A stretch of 64,000 nucleotides of DNA from Candidatus Venteria ishoeyi (GCF_030378065.1 NZ_JAUCGJ010000001.1:62001-126000), one strand, 5' to 3'; positions 27,597 to 37,541 are shown, counted from the stretch's first letter. The notes: a model not told the origin generated them from the sequence alone. Translations and numbers: made by a program.

Positions 27597-29495
27597 ATGA
27601 AACATTTTACCGAATTTTACCGCCATTTATCGATTCGTAGACGCTTTCTACTGATTATTTTTCTATTTTTATTTATTAGCATTACCTTATATGTCTTCAG
27701 CCTGCAATTAGCCGGGCACTGGAGTCTGAGTTTATCCTGGTTTATTGTGTTATTAACCGTATTGCTATTACCGCTAAGCCTGTTACTCAGTCAATGGCTG
27801 GTAGCGCCATTACGTGATTTAATTTATCAGTTTTCCTTATACTTAACTGAGCATGACAATAGTTTGGAAAACAAAGTGCTATTATCAAACTTTGAAATCA
27901 ACAGTGTTCAGGATGAGATAAAACCCTTATCTCAATTATTTTACCATCTAGTCACCCACAGCAAACAACAACAACAAGACATCCAACAATTGCAAAAAAA
28001 TCAACATTGGCTTGAGCAACACTTGAAACGACTAGAAGTGCTGAGCCAGGTATTGGATGAATCTCCAACATCATTGATTGATTATATCAGTGAAATTCAG
28101 CAAATCAGCCAGGTACGTTATAGTTTATTTGCCGAGCGGGATACGGATAATCGTTTTCACACCCGCGTTGTGTTTGATAGTGGGTATTTACAAGATAATT
28201 TTACCTGCCATTTATCCTGGGCAGAATTTGAAATCCCTTTATGGTCGAATAAAAATCAGGGATGCCAGTTTGTACCGGGGCATCACTTTCCTGATAGCGT
28301 AAAGCAACTGGTTGACTGGCCAATTAACAGCGGCTGTTTAATTACATTACACCCGATACAAAATGAAATGGATGGCATAATGCTGTTACTGCATGATAAA
28401 ACGTTGCCACTCTCATCAACCCAGGTTTTATTTGTTAATTTATACCTTGGGCGTTTATTACAATACCAAATATATCAAAAACAGCAGAAAAAATTAAAAA
28501 ATATCCCGCAAAAGTTATCTGAAGAAGAAAAAATGGCAATATTTGCATCTGATGCCGAATCTTTCACAGTTGTCGCTCCTATATCAAGTATCGAAGCACC
28601 CAAGGATATACCAAGTACACATAAAAATACGATTGCACTGCGTGTTTTAGTGGCAGAAGACAGTATTATTAACCAAGCGGTCATTCAAAAAATGTTAAAA
28701 CATTTGGGGCATAATGTTGATGTGGCGGAAAATGGCCTAGTTGTCTTAGATAAACTACAAAAACAAGACTATGATTTAATTTTGATGGATTGTCAAATGC
28801 CGGAATTAGATGGTTATGCAACCACCCGTAAAATCCGACATCTGGAAAAACAGCAGCAATCCCTGCGTATGCCGATTATTGCGTTGACAGCCCATGCTTT
28901 AGATGAGCATCGTACTAAAAGCCATATGGCAGGTATGGATCAACATTTAAGTAAACCTATTAATTTATGGCAATTATTTCAACTCTTAGAAAAATGGGGA
29001 AAATATATCGTTGATATGAGAGCAAGGCATACACAGCAGTTAACCGATAGCGTTAGTGAGCAAGATGAAGATATTTTTCAAAGGACAACGCAGACACATA
29101 GTGTTATACCACCAGAAATAACGACGACAAAGAATCATAGCATTCAAAATCCACCAAGTTTAAATAAAACAACCTTAAATAATCTCAGTATATTAATGGG
29201 TAAAACCCAACTACAAAAAATTATTCAGCAGTTTTTGGATTACGCACAAGTACAATATGCGACATTACAAGAAGCCTATCAAATGCAAAATATGGATTTA
29301 TTACAGCATAAAGCGCATCAGTTTAAGGGGGAGGCATATCAGATCGGCGCGGAAGTTTTAGGTGATTTATGTAAATCACTGGAAAAATCATCGCATTCAG
29401 GTAACATGGCAGATATTAAAAAATATTTAGATTGTATCAAAATTGAGTTACAACATGTGATGACTATATTGACGACCGAGTTTTTATCCGCATGA
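27597..29495 (+). CDS. Membrane-anchored REC-HPt phosphorelay protein without kinase domain
   Basis: Two transmembrane helices lie at about 15-37 and 41-64. A coiled-coil-like Gln-rich linker and a variable region of about 200 residues follow. A receiver domain (about 345-465) has the phospho-acceptor segment LILMDCQMPELDGYATT and the LTAH and SKPI motifs. An Hpt domain (about 535-632) has the phospho-His motif AHQFKGEAYQIGA. No HisKA or HATPase_c domain is present, so phosphate must come from another kinase. The stop overlaps the next gene's start (ATGA), indicating an operon and a shared pathway with the REC-GGDEF-EAL protein. Confidence 0.82.
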   Translation: MKHFTEFYRHLSIRRRFLLIIFLFLFISITLYVFSLQLAGHWSLSLSWFIVLLTVLLLPLSLLLSQWLVAPLRDLIYQFSLYLTEHDNSLENKVLLSNFEINSVQDEIKPLSQLFYHLVTHSKQQQQDIQQLQKNQHWLEQHLKRLEVLSQVLDESPTSLIDYISEIQQISQVRYSLFAERDTDNRFHTRVVFDSGYLQDNFTCHLSWAEFEIPLWSNKNQGCQFVPGHHFPDSVKQLVDWPINSGCLITLHPIQNEMDGIMLLLHDKTLPLSSTQVLFVNLYLGRLLQYQIYQKQQKKLKNIPQKLSEEEKMAIFASDAESFTVVAPISSIEAPKDIPSTHKNTIALRVLVAEDSIINQAVIQKMLKHLGHNVDVAENGLVVLDKLQKQDYDLILMDCQMPELDGYATTRKIRHLEKQQQSLRMPIIALTAHALDEHRTKSHMAGMDQHLSKPINLWQLFQLLEKWGKYIVDMRARHTQQLTDSVSEQDEDIFQRTTQTHSVIPPEITTTKNHSIQNPPSLNKTTLNNLSILMGKTQLQKIIQQFLDYAQVQYATLQEAYQMQNMDLLQHKAHQFKGEAYQIGAEVLGDLCKSLEKSSHSGNMADIKKYLDCIKIELQHVMTILTTEFLSA

Positions 29496-31645
29496 ACAAA
29501 CCCAGCTCAACACCTCATTCTGAACCACCGGTTCTCCAAACAACAATGCTGCCGCATCATTCTCAGGAAAGCAGCTTAAGCAGTACGATGCACGCACCTA
29601 GCCGTATATTGGTGGCAGAAGACTCCCCTGTATTGCTGGCAATTATGCTTAATACCCTGGCTACGGCTTATGGTTATCAAGTGGAAACTGCTGAGAATGG
29701 TCAGCAGGCACTTGAATTGTTTATGCTCAATCCAGCCGATATGATTTTGATGGATGCAGATATGCCTGTTTTAGATGGTATTTCTGCTTGTGCCCAGATT
29801 CGTCAATTAGCAGAAGGACGTACTGTGCCGATCATGATCGTAACTGGTTATGGCGAGCGTGATTGGGTTGATCGCGCGTATCAGGCTGGTGCAACAGATT
29901 ACGTGATGAAACCCATTAACTGGGATGTGTTGCGTAATCGTATTGAATATATGCTCAAAGTGAAGCAGGCAGAAGAAGCTTTGCTGGCAGAGAAAGAAAA
30001 AGCCCAGGTAACACTGGCCTCAATTGGTGATGGGGTGATTACCACGGATGCCTGGCAACGGGTGGAATATCTCAATCCCGTTGCCAGTCAGTTAACGGGT
30101 TGGAGTAATAAGGAAGCAATAGGCAAAAATTTATCCGTAGTTTTTAATATCATTGATGAAGACAGTAAAGAGACGGTCTATATTCCATTACCTGATGAAT
30201 TATATTTACCCAAAGTGCAAGACAAACACCCACAAATTATTTTGTGTAATGAGCCTCAAACCAAACATTTTTCAGTTGAAAACACGGCAGCACCGATACA
30301 GGATCATAAGAATCGGATTATTGGTATGGTACTGGTTTTTCATGATGTCACTGCCAGCCGACAAATGGCAAGGGATATTGAATATCAGGCCAGCCATGAT
30401 CCATTGACAGGGTTGATTAACCGCCGTGAATTTGAGCGTCGTCTGAACCTGATGACCCAGAGCGTGCTGGAAAAGGAAACCGAACACACCTTGCTCTATA
30501 TGGACTTGGATCGCTTTAAGGTGGTCAATGATACTTGCACACATGCCGCAGGTGATGAATTATTACGCCAGGTCAGTAAAGTTATTAAAAAACAGATTCG
30601 CTACCACGATACTGCGGCGCGCTTAGGTGGGGATGAATTCGGTTTTTTGTTGGAACACTGTACTTTGGATAATGCCCTGCCGATTGCTGAAAAGTTATGT
30701 CAGGCCATACAGGAAATCCGTTTTCCCTGGGATAGACATGTTTTTACCATTGGTGCCAGCATTGGCGCGGTATCGGTTAATTTTCAACATGCCAACATGA
30801 ACCGCCTGCTGAACATGGCCGATGAAGCCTGCGTAACCGCAAAAGATCAAGGGCGTAATCAGGTTTATGTTTATCAGGAAAAAACTAAAACGCAACCGGG
30901 CAGTGGGCAGTGGTTTCTACGTTTACAGGAAAGTCTGGAGCAGGATAATTTCTGTTTATTTCAGCAGGCTATTTTACCTTTGAATAAAAAAGACCAGGGT
31001 TTGCATTATGAAGTTTTATTGCGTATGCAAGATGAAGCCGGACAGTTAATTTTACCGGGATCTTTTTTTTCCGCAGCTGATCGCTATAACCTGATGCCCA
31101 AACTGGATCGTTGGGTTATTCGTTATTTATGCCGGTGGTTACATCATCACCCTGAACATTTGCAAAAGCTCAACCTGGTATCCATTAATATTTCTGACCG
31201 CTCTCTGTCCGACGAAGATTTTGCTGAGTTTGTACTGGAACAATTAAGCCGTTGGAATATTCCTGCGCAACGACTTTGTTTTGAGTTTACAGAACTCGCC
31301 GCTTCCACGCATTTACTGAATACTCAACATTTGCTGACTGAATTACACCAGGCAGGATGTTATTTTGCACTGGATAATTTTGGTATTGGTATTTCCTCAT
31401 TTAATACACTTAAAAACCTGCCCGTTGATTTTATTAAAATCCAGGGCAGTTTAATTCAACAAGTCATGGATAATCCATTAAACCGCAGTATTGTGCAATC
31501 AATTACGCATATTGCGCAAATTTTAGAAATGTACACGGTTGCTGAGTTTGTGGAAAATGATCCTGAAATGCTGAAAACTTTGCAGGAAATTGGTATAGAT
31601 TATGTTCAAGGTTTTGCTTTAGCGGAACCCGAACCTTTAAAATAA
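29492..31645 (+). CDS. REC-PAS-GGDEF-EAL response regulator (EAL probably inactive)
   Basis: Residues about 40-155 are a receiver domain (ILMDADMPVLDGISA; VMKPINWD). A PAS domain follows (about 165-290, IGDGVITTDAWQRVEYLNPVA). The GGDEF domain (about 305-465) has LDRFKVVNDTCTHAAGDEL and an intact RLGGDEFGF loop; RYHD five residues before it fits an I-site. The EAL domain (about 480-717) is degenerate: EVL replaces EAL, DNFG replaces DDFG, and KIQGSLI replaces KIDGSFI, losing metal ligands. The protein is therefore likely a phosphorylation-controlled diguanylate cyclase with a sensory EAL remnant. It overlaps the preceding REC-HPt gene by 4 nt. Confidence 0.88.
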   Translation: MNKPSSTPHSEPPVLQTTMLPHHSQESSLSSTMHAPSRILVAEDSPVLLAIMLNTLATAYGYQVETAENGQQALELFMLNPADMILMDADMPVLDGISACAQIRQLAEGRTVPIMIVTGYGERDWVDRAYQAGATDYVMKPINWDVLRNRIEYMLKVKQAEEALLAEKEKAQVTLASIGDGVITTDAWQRVEYLNPVASQLTGWSNKEAIGKNLSVVFNIIDEDSKETVYIPLPDELYLPKVQDKHPQIILCNEPQTKHFSVENTAAPIQDHKNRIIGMVLVFHDVTASRQMARDIEYQASHDPLTGLINRREFERRLNLMTQSVLEKETEHTLLYMDLDRFKVVNDTCTHAAGDELLRQVSKVIKKQIRYHDTAARLGGDEFGFLLEHCTLDNALPIAEKLCQAIQEIRFPWDRHVFTIGASIGAVSVNFQHANMNRLLNMADEACVTAKDQGRNQVYVYQEKTKTQPGSGQWFLRLQESLEQDNFCLFQQAILPLNKKDQGLHYEVLLRMQDEAGQLILPGSFFSAADRYNLMPKLDRWVIRYLCRWLHHHPEHLQKLNLVSINISDRSLSDEDFAEFVLEQLSRWNIPAQRLCFEFTELAASTHLLNTQHLLTELHQAGCYFALDNFGIGISSFNTLKNLPVDFIKIQGSLIQQVMDNPLNRSIVQSITHIAQILEMYTVAEFVENDPEMLKTLQEIGIDYVQGFALAEPEPLK

Positions 31646-31681
31646 CCCGGATTATTTTATTGGGCAGACTCTTTAACAAAC

Positions 31682-32479
31682 TTATCCATTTTTAACCGGA
31701 AAGTCTTGAGCTTTTACCGCTTGCACATAGGCCTTAAAGGCATCAGCAATACATGCTTGTCCCAGCATGAAATTTTTGGCAAAAGCCGGGATCTTACCGG
31801 GGGTTAAGCCTAGCATGTCATAACTTACCAGCACCTGACCATCGCAAGCATAACCTGCACCAATGCCAATAACCGGAACTGAAAGGTGTTGCGCGATATA
31901 CTTACCCACTGTTTCCGGCACGCATTCCAATACCAGCAGACGAATACCTGCCTGTACCAGCTCTGTTGCCTGAGCGTATAACTGATTTGCGGCTTGCTCG
32001 GTTTTTCCCTGTTGTCGATACCCCCCCAGTTGATGGACAAACTGTGGCGTTAAACCCAGATGACCACAAACGGGAATACCGCGTTGTGTCAGTTGGGTAA
32101 CACTATCAAGCACCCAAGCCGCGCCTCCTTCCAGTTTCACCATGTGGATGCCAGTTTGCATCAAAGCACTGGCATTTGCCATTGCCTGTTCTGCTGTGGC
32201 ATAGCTCATAAATGGCATATCTGCAATAATAAAATTCTGTGGTGCGCCGCGCCTGACTGCGCGACAATGATAAACCATCTCCTCTAAGGTGACGGCTAAG
32301 GTACTGTCCTGCCCCTGCACCACCATGCCCAGAGAATCACCTACCAGCAGGCAGTCCATGCCGGCAGCGACAGCCTGTGCTGCAAAACTGGCATCATAAG
32401 CGGTTACGCAGGCAATTTTTTTTCCATCATTTTTCATCTGCTGTAGTTGCAAGATGGTTTGTGGTGCAGTGCTTTTCAT
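31682..32479 (-). CDS. panB: Ketopantoate hydroxymethyltransferase
   Basis: Transfers a hydroxymethyl group from methylene-tetrahydrofolate to 2-oxoisovalerate in pantothenate (CoA) synthesis. Family motifs are visible: KIACVTAYDASFAAQAVAAG, LLVGDSLGMVVQG, MVKLEGGAAW, GHLGLTPQFVHQLGG and the catalytic Glu region LVLECVPETVGK, then VIGIGAGYACDGQVLVSYD. At 265 residues the length is normal. panC does not follow in this window. The 167 bases upstream of it hold no other gene. Confidence 0.95.
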   Translation of the reverse strand: MKSTAPQTILQLQQMKNDGKKIACVTAYDASFAAQAVAAGMDCLLVGDSLGMVVQGQDSTLAVTLEEMVYHCRAVRRGAPQNFIIADMPFMSYATAEQAMANASALMQTGIHMVKLEGGAAWVLDSVTQLTQRGIPVCGHLGLTPQFVHQLGGYRQQGKTEQAANQLYAQATELVQAGIRLLVLECVPETVGKYIAQHLSVPVIGIGAGYACDGQVLVSYDMLGLTPGKIPAFAKNFMLGQACIADAFKAYVQAVKAQDFPVKNG

Positions 32480-32646
32480 TGAGAACCTCTAATAACATCG
32501 CAAATTACTGGCAGTCAAAAGTTGCAGAGCAAGGCACGAGTAGCGCAGCTTTTGGCTGTCTGAGTGCATTTGCCTTGTTATGTTTAATGATTGGTTTTGG
32601 GTGTTGCGACTTCATTTTCTATAATAATTTCTGCTATATATTTGCC

Positions 32647-33060
32647 TCAATGAAATTGCGCTAAGACATTTTGCTTTATTTGAGTGGACGATGTTCTTGG
32701 ATTATAACGAACTTGAATAATTTTTTTCCCCTCAGCTTTTAAGTAAGATTCAACATCGATATTATATTGTTTATCCCCCCAATCTTCTCCAATTACAAAA
32801 ATATCGACATTTAATTCCTTGCAAGCAGATATATATTCAAGTTCATAGTAGGGGCGTACAATATCTACACAGCGTAAAGCCTTCAGCATTTCCTCTCGTT
32901 GTTCAAGGGGAATAACAGGTATATTGGGCTTGTAGGAATTCACTACACTATCTGAGGCAACGCCAACCACCACGACATTACCTAAAGTTCTACAGTATTC
33001 TAGTAATGCAAGATGACCTACATGTAACAAATCAAATGTACCTACCGTATATATAATCAT
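32647..33060 (-). CDS. TagD-like glycerol-3-phosphate/alkyl-phosphate cytidylyltransferase
   Basis: The start is set at MIIYTVGTFDLLHVGH, because the nucleotidyltransferase fold begins there; an ATG 24 nt upstream is unlikely. HVGH is the HxGH nucleotide-binding motif, and PRTSSTQIK corresponds to the RTxGISTT-type motif. At 137 residues the protein is the length of TagD-type CTP:phosphate cytidylyltransferases. It is downstream of and co-directional with the CDP-alcohol transferase, spaced 64 nt apart in the opposite gene order. The pair may activate a polyol or amino-alcohol phosphate and attach it to lipid; the substrate is unknown. Confidence 0.78.
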   Translation of the reverse strand: MIIYTVGTFDLLHVGHLALLEYCRTLGNVVVVGVASDSVVNSYKPNIPVIPLEQREEMLKALRCVDIVRPYYELEYISACKELNVDIFVIGEDWGDKQYNIDVESYLKAEGKKIIQVRYNPRTSSTQIKQNVLAQFH

Positions 33061-33124
33061 TGTGTTATTTGTCCCCTGTATCAAAGTAATTTTTATTAAT
33101 ATGCTGTACCAATCTCGTTACTTT

Positions 33125-33778
33125 CTATAGAAGTTTCCAGCCATAGATAGCAGTCATTCCAAGTGTATAAATAGCAAGAATATAAACATTGACTGGATTT
33201 CCAGAAAGTTTTGGTGTTTTGATTTGCGACACATTCAAAGCAGCAAGACCAAGACCACTAGCGTACAAAATAACAGTAAAAATTCCCCCACTAAAAATAC
33301 CTTCAAATAAAAAAATGAAAACGAGTATTATATTATTGTTATCAAGAGCCATCCCAGTGTATTTCGTCCCACCAGCAAGGCCGAAGGTACTGAAATAACT
33401 CAACCGTATCGCACTAGCGGCAATCATTAAAAAAGCACCAACTAAAAATACAGGCTCAAATTTTCCATAGCTCAGCAGAAGAATGGACGGTGCAACACCA
33501 TAACTGACAATATCTATTAAAACATCAAGTTGTCCACCAAAAGCCCGGTCGTTACCGGTCCGACCTTTCATTCTTCGTGCGATGAGACCATCCGCCCAGT
33601 CAAATGCAACAGCCCAGATCATGCCAATCATTGCTGCGTAATAAACACCTAGGATACTGAAGTAAATAGCCAAAACTGTACAAGCCAATCCTGCAAGTGA
33701 ACACAAGTTTGGCAGATCTTTTACAAAGGAAAGAATGGTAGGCTGTAACGCTTGAGGCTCTACATTATCTGTGGTCAT
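33125..33778 (-). CDS. CDP-alcohol phosphatidyltransferase (PssA-like)
   Basis: This integral membrane enzyme has about six hydrophobic helices. The CDP-alcohol phosphotransferase signature D-G-x2-A-R-x8-G-x3-D-x3-D is seen as DGLIARRMKGRTGNDRAFGG followed by QLDVLID. The helices after it (YFSTFGLAGGTKYTGMALD) resemble the phosphatidylserine synthase subgroup, which makes phosphatidylserine from CDP-diacylglycerol and serine. The neighbouring cytidylyltransferase leaves open a different head group. It is transcribed toward that gene. Confidence 0.8.
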   Translation of the reverse strand: MTTDNVEPQALQPTILSFVKDLPNLCSLAGLACTVLAIYFSILGVYYAAMIGMIWAVAFDWADGLIARRMKGRTGNDRAFGGQLDVLIDIVSYGVAPSILLLSYGKFEPVFLVGAFLMIAASAIRLSYFSTFGLAGGTKYTGMALDNNNIILVFIFLFEGIFSGGIFTVILYASGLGLAALNVSQIKTPKLSGNPVNVYILAIYTLGMTAIYGWKLL

Positions 33779-33872
33779 GGTATTCCTAACAGTAATAATT
33801 CAATTTTATGATAAATTTAGCGGTATAACTAAAATATCTATAGTTTTTACTTATATACATGGCTGTATACCA

Positions 33873-34529
33873 TTATATACGCACTAAAATATCATCTAAG
33901 CGATGTCGTGACTTAGGAAGTTTTGAATTATAGTCCTCTTGAGGATGATGATAGCCAATAGCCAAAGCGACATCACACTGATAACCATCAAGCTCCTTTT
34001 TGAATGCTTCGTTTACTAAATCAGTATCAATGCCTTCCATAGGCGTGGAATCTATTTTGAGACGCGCTAAGGTATGTAGTGTATTTCCAAGGGCAATATA
34101 GGTTTGTGCTTTTGTCCAACCACTTGTATTTCCAGTTTCATCGGTATTTAGCTCGGCAAACATAAAGACACCAAAGGCACGCTCTCGATCTTCTGGTTTG
34201 GTTCGTTTGTCCTCGATGCCTTTATCCACCACTTTGGCAAAATCATCACGGGTGTAACATGGGTTGTGAGCAAAAAGAATAATTTGTGAGCTGTCAAAAA
34301 CATGAGGCTGATTATATTGATGTTTTTGAGCAAATGTTTTACTCATGCGCTCTTTTGCTTCAGCACTTTCAATGACCACAAACCTCCATGGTTGAGAATT
34401 AATAGATGATGCAGAGAGGCGCATTGCTTCAAAGAGCACATCAAGATCTTCTTGAGGAATCTTTTTGCTGGCATCATATTTTTTGGTGGCATGTCTCCAA
34501 AGGAGTGTTTCAATAATTGGATGAACCAT
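33873..34529 (-). CDS. Nitroreductase-family NAD(P)H:FMN oxidoreductase (NfsB-like)
   Basis: The 218-residue protein has the FMN-binding N-terminal pattern RHATKKYD and RLSASSINSQPWRFVVIES, and a C-terminal LAIGYHHPQEDY...SRHRLDDIL segment, as in NfsB-type nitroreductases and dihydropteridine reductases. These enzymes reduce nitro compounds, quinones or flavins with NAD(P)H. The gene stands alone between the phospholipid pair and a MITE. Physiological substrate unknown. Confidence 0.87.
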   Translation of the reverse strand: MVHPIIETLLWRHATKKYDASKKIPQEDLDVLFEAMRLSASSINSQPWRFVVIESAEAKERMSKTFAQKHQYNQPHVFDSSQIILFAHNPCYTRDDFAKVVDKGIEDKRTKPEDRERAFGVFMFAELNTDETGNTSGWTKAQTYIALGNTLHTLARLKIDSTPMEGIDTDLVNEAFKKELDGYQCDVALAIGYHHPQEDYNSKLPKSRHRLDDILVRI

Positions 34530-34574
34530 AGATATTCCTGAAAGTTAATTTGATATTGTTCATTTTTTACACAT

Positions 34575-34725
34575 AACTGATGTTACGCAGTGGCTTCTTT
34601 TTTGAGCTAAATTGATTTATTTGTCAAAAAAACCACCACTGTGCAACGCTTTTTGATCTTTGGGAAGCAAAAAATTGCCTTAGATCAAATAACAAGCACA
34701 ATATGATGCCTGCGTAACTTCAGTT
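34575..34725. repeat. Miniature inverted-repeat element, ends AACTGATGTTACGCAG
   Basis: The 151-bp element has terminal repeats AACTGATGTTACGCAG and, at the other end reverse-complemented, AACTGAAGTTACGCAGG. Internal repeats (GGCTTCTTTTTT, GGTGGTTTTTTTGAC) add structure. It holds no ORF. Half-copies lie at 3345 and 3939 (type C family). Confidence 0.65.
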
Positions 34726-34770
34726 ATCAAGGAACATGCACGAAATGAGCAAGTTGTTTTATGTGCGTTT

Positions 34771-35931
34771 CTAAATACCAGCAGCCTGTTTCAAAGCCTC
34801 AGCCTTATCCGTTTTTTCCCAACTGAAACTTTCTTCAGTGCGTCCAAAATGCCCATAACTTGCGGTAGGTAAATATACCGGACGTAATAAATCAAGCATG
34901 GCAATCAAACCACCGGGGCGCAAATCAAAATGTTCGCGTACCAATTCAGTCAGGCGGGCTTCATCAATCTTTCCCGTACCAAAGGTTTCCACGCGAATGG
35001 AAGTCGGCTCGGCAACACCAATCGCGTAAGACACCTGAATTTCACAGCGATCTGCCAAACCTGCGGCAACAATATTTTTAGCTGCATAACGGCAGGCATA
35101 AGCCGCTGAGCGATCCACTTTTGAAGGGTCTTTACCAGAAAACGCACCACCACCGTGGCGCGCCATGCCGCCATAAGTATCAACAATAATTTTACGCCCG
35201 GTCAGACCACAATCCCCCACTGGGCCACCAATCACAAAACGCCCGGTTGGATTAATATGATACTGGGTATCGGCATGTAACCATTCTGCGGGTAAGACAT
35301 GTTTAATAATCTCTTCCATGACCGCTTCATGTAAGGCGCTGTTTTCAATCTCAGGATTGTGTTGCGTAGAGAGTACCACCGCATCAACGGCAACAGGTTT
35401 GTCATTTTCATAACGCATCGTCACCTGACTTTTAGCATCAGGGCGCAACCAGGGCAGAGTACCATTTTTACGCAATTGCGCTTGACGTTGTACCAGACGT
35501 TGTGCGTAAGTAATGGGCGCAGGCATCAGCACTTCAGTTTCATTGGTGGCATAGCCAAACATCAAACCCTGGTCACCAGCCCCTTGCTCATGCTCTTCTG
35601 ATTCATCCACACCGATTGCAATATCCACAGATTGTTTACCAATACCGGATAAAACAGCGCAGGATTCCCAGTCAAAACCCATTTCAGAACTGTTATAACC
35701 AATTTCCTTAACGGTTTGACGCACCACTTCTTCAATATCAACAATTGCGTTACTGCGAATTTCTCCCGCAACCATAACCATGCCGGTTTTTACCAGGGTT
35801 TCACACGCTACGCGGGAGTTTTTATCCTGTTCCAGCATGGCATCAACAATGGCATCAGAAATTTGATCCGCAACCTTGTCAGGATGACCTTCGGAAACAG
35901 ATTCAGAGGTAAACAACACACTTTCAGACAT
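34771..35931 (-). CDS. metK: S-adenosylmethionine synthetase
   Basis: Makes SAM from methionine and ATP. Hallmarks are [19 protein letters not shown] near the N-terminus, the [12 protein letters not shown] loop, the phosphate-binding [20 protein letters not shown] and the C-terminal [16 protein letters not shown]. At 386 residues the length is standard. It follows lipB on the same strand by 22 nt, probably as one transcript. SAM feeds both LipA in this window and the many methyltransferases. Confidence 0.97.
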   Translation of the reverse strand: MSESVLFTSESVSEGHPDKVADQISDAIVDAMLEQDKNSRVACETLVKTGMVMVAGEIRSNAIVDIEEVVRQTVKEIGYNSSEMGFDWESCAVLSGIGKQSVDIAIGVDESEEHEQGAGDQGLMFGYATNETEVLMPAPITYAQRLVQRQAQLRKNGTLPWLRPDAKSQVTMRYENDKPVAVDAVVLSTQHNPEIENSALHEAVMEEIIKHVLPAEWLHADTQYHINPTGRFVIGGPVGDCGLTGRKIIVDTYGGMARHGGGAFSGKDPSKVDRSAAYACRYAAKNIVAAGLADRCEIQVSYAIGVAEPTSIRVETFGTGKIDEARLTELVREHFDLRPGGLIAMLDLLRPVYLPTASYGHFGRTEESFSWEKTDKAEALKQAAGI

Positions 35932-35953
35932 TCTATTTTCTCTTGTTTAAGTT

Positions 35954-36589
35954 TTAGGGTAATGGGCGCTGATAAAGTTGCACATATAAACATGCCAGTA
36001 ATTGCTGACGCACTTGCGCCATATCAATAGCAACACCCTCTTCAGATAAACTGGTCACAGCCAGTCCCGGATAACCACAAGGATTAATCCCCTGAAAAGG
36101 CGATAAATCCATGTTAACGTTTAAACTCAGACCATGATAACAGCATCCACGTCTGACTTTCAGCCCCAGCGCAGCAATTTTATGTTCATTAACATACACG
36201 CCAGGCGCTTTTTCCCGTCGCTTGGCGATAATACCCAAGGATTTTAAAAACTGGATAACGGTTTCTTCAATCAAATACACCAGTTGCCGTATCGATATAT
36301 GATGACGTTTAAGATCAAGCAAGAGATAAATTACTAATTGTCCTGGCCCATGATAAGTCACCTGCCCACCTCTATCGACTTTCACAACGGGGATATTTCC
36401 CGCTTGCAGGATGTGTTCTGGTTTTCCAGCCAGACCTAAGGTATATACCGGTTGATGCTCCAATAACCAAATTTGATCCGGGGTACTGCTGGTTCTGCGT
36501 TCAGTAATCTGTTGCATTGCCTGCCAAACAGGAAGATAAGGAACCAATCCTGGATATTTTACAACTAATGGTGCGGGATTTTTATTCAT
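35954..36589 (-). CDS. lipB: Octanoyl-[acyl-carrier-protein]:protein octanoyltransferase
   Basis: Transfers octanoate from ACP to lipoyl domains, the substrate for LipA. Family motifs are TYHGPGQLVIYLLLDLKR, the lysine segment HKIAALGLKVRRGCCYHGLSLN and the catalytic cysteine in INPCGYPGL. Length is 211 residues, normal. It is upstream of metK in the same direction; the rsmE gene lies further upstream behind a repeat-containing 165-nt gap. Confidence 0.95.
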   Translation of the reverse strand: MNKNPAPLVVKYPGLVPYLPVWQAMQQITERRTSSTPDQIWLLEHQPVYTLGLAGKPEHILQAGNIPVVKVDRGGQVTYHGPGQLVIYLLLDLKRHHISIRQLVYLIEETVIQFLKSLGIIAKRREKAPGVYVNEHKIAALGLKVRRGCCYHGLSLNVNMDLSPFQGINPCGYPGLAVTSLSEEGVAIDMAQVRQQLLACLYVQLYQRPLP

Positions 36590-36754
36590 ATCAGAAGCGA
36601 TGCAAAATTTACAGATACTTTATACTTGCTTTAAGTTACAAAATTGTTTTTTGTTAAAAGCCGAGTTCTTGGTAGTGCATGTTGGGTTTCAGTATTTTTA
36701 GATAAAAAATTATCTCAAACTCACGTTAGTTTGTATTACGCAAGATTTTATCTA

Positions 36755-37510
36755 TCAGCCCCAATCTCCCCAGCGTGATTGACAGACAGCCAGCATACTC
36801 AGGGCGGCTGTTTCAGTGCGTAAAATACGTTTACCTAAATGCACCCCTGTATATCCTGCGGCTTCAATGGCAGCAATTTCTATATCAGAAAAGCCCCCTT
36901 CCGGGCCAATTAATAGCACAATATGCTGAATATGCGCTGGCAATGCGGATAAGGTGATATTGGCAGTTGGTGATAACACAATTTTTGTTCCCAACTGCTC
37001 ACTTTGCGCTGTAAGATAATGGCTTAAATCCTGCGCCGGGTGTAATACTGGTAAACGATTTCTACCGCATTGTTCACACGCACTGGTAATAATTTTCTGC
37101 CAATGCTGCTGACGTTTTTCCAGATATTTTGTATCTGTGCGCTGACTACGCTGCGCCTTTAATGGCACAATATATTGCACGCCCAGCTCTGTGGCTTTCT
37201 GCATCACCACATCCATATGCTCAGAACGCCCAATACCCTGCACCAGGGTGATTTGCAGGGGGGATTCTCGTTCCAATGCAGAAAAACCCAATATTTCCAA
37301 ACTCAGGTTTTTTTTGGTTTGCGCGACAATGCGTGTCCGGTATTCGCCACCTAAACCATTAAATAAAATCACTTCATCATCACAGGCCAAGCGCAAAACC
37401 CGCCCCAGATAATGCGCAGCTTCATCTTTTAATGACAAGGTAGCCCCAAGCTGCAAGGTGCTGTCAACATACAAGCGGCTCACCCGTTTATGGTTTTTTT
37501 TTGATTTCAT
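36755..37510 (-). CDS. rsmE: 16S rRNA (uracil1498-N3)-methyltransferase
   Basis: SPOUT-fold methyltransferase acting on 16S rRNA U1498. The N-terminal PUA-like domain (HYLGRVLRLACDDEVILFNG) precedes the catalytic domain with LVQGIGRSEHMDVVMQKATELGV, and the trefoil-knot SAM site LLIGPEGGFSDIE and LGKRILRTETAALSML. The 251-residue length is typical. It is co-directional with ilvA upstream, with a hairpin between them. Confidence 0.94.
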   Translation of the reverse strand: MKSKKNHKRVSRLYVDSTLQLGATLSLKDEAAHYLGRVLRLACDDEVILFNGLGGEYRTRIVAQTKKNLSLEILGFSALERESPLQITLVQGIGRSEHMDVVMQKATELGVQYIVPLKAQRSQRTDTKYLEKRQQHWQKIITSACEQCGRNRLPVLHPAQDLSHYLTAQSEQLGTKIVLSPTANITLSALPAHIQHIVLLIGPEGGFSDIEIAAIEAAGYTGVHLGKRILRTETAALSMLAVCQSRWGDWG

Positions 37511-37541
37511 GCCAAATAATATGTAGCAGATTTAAGATAAG

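Noticed and set aside
32377-32664. Plus-strand 95-codon ORF spanning the panB start
   Set aside because: It overlaps panB in antisense, and shows no family features or ribosome site.
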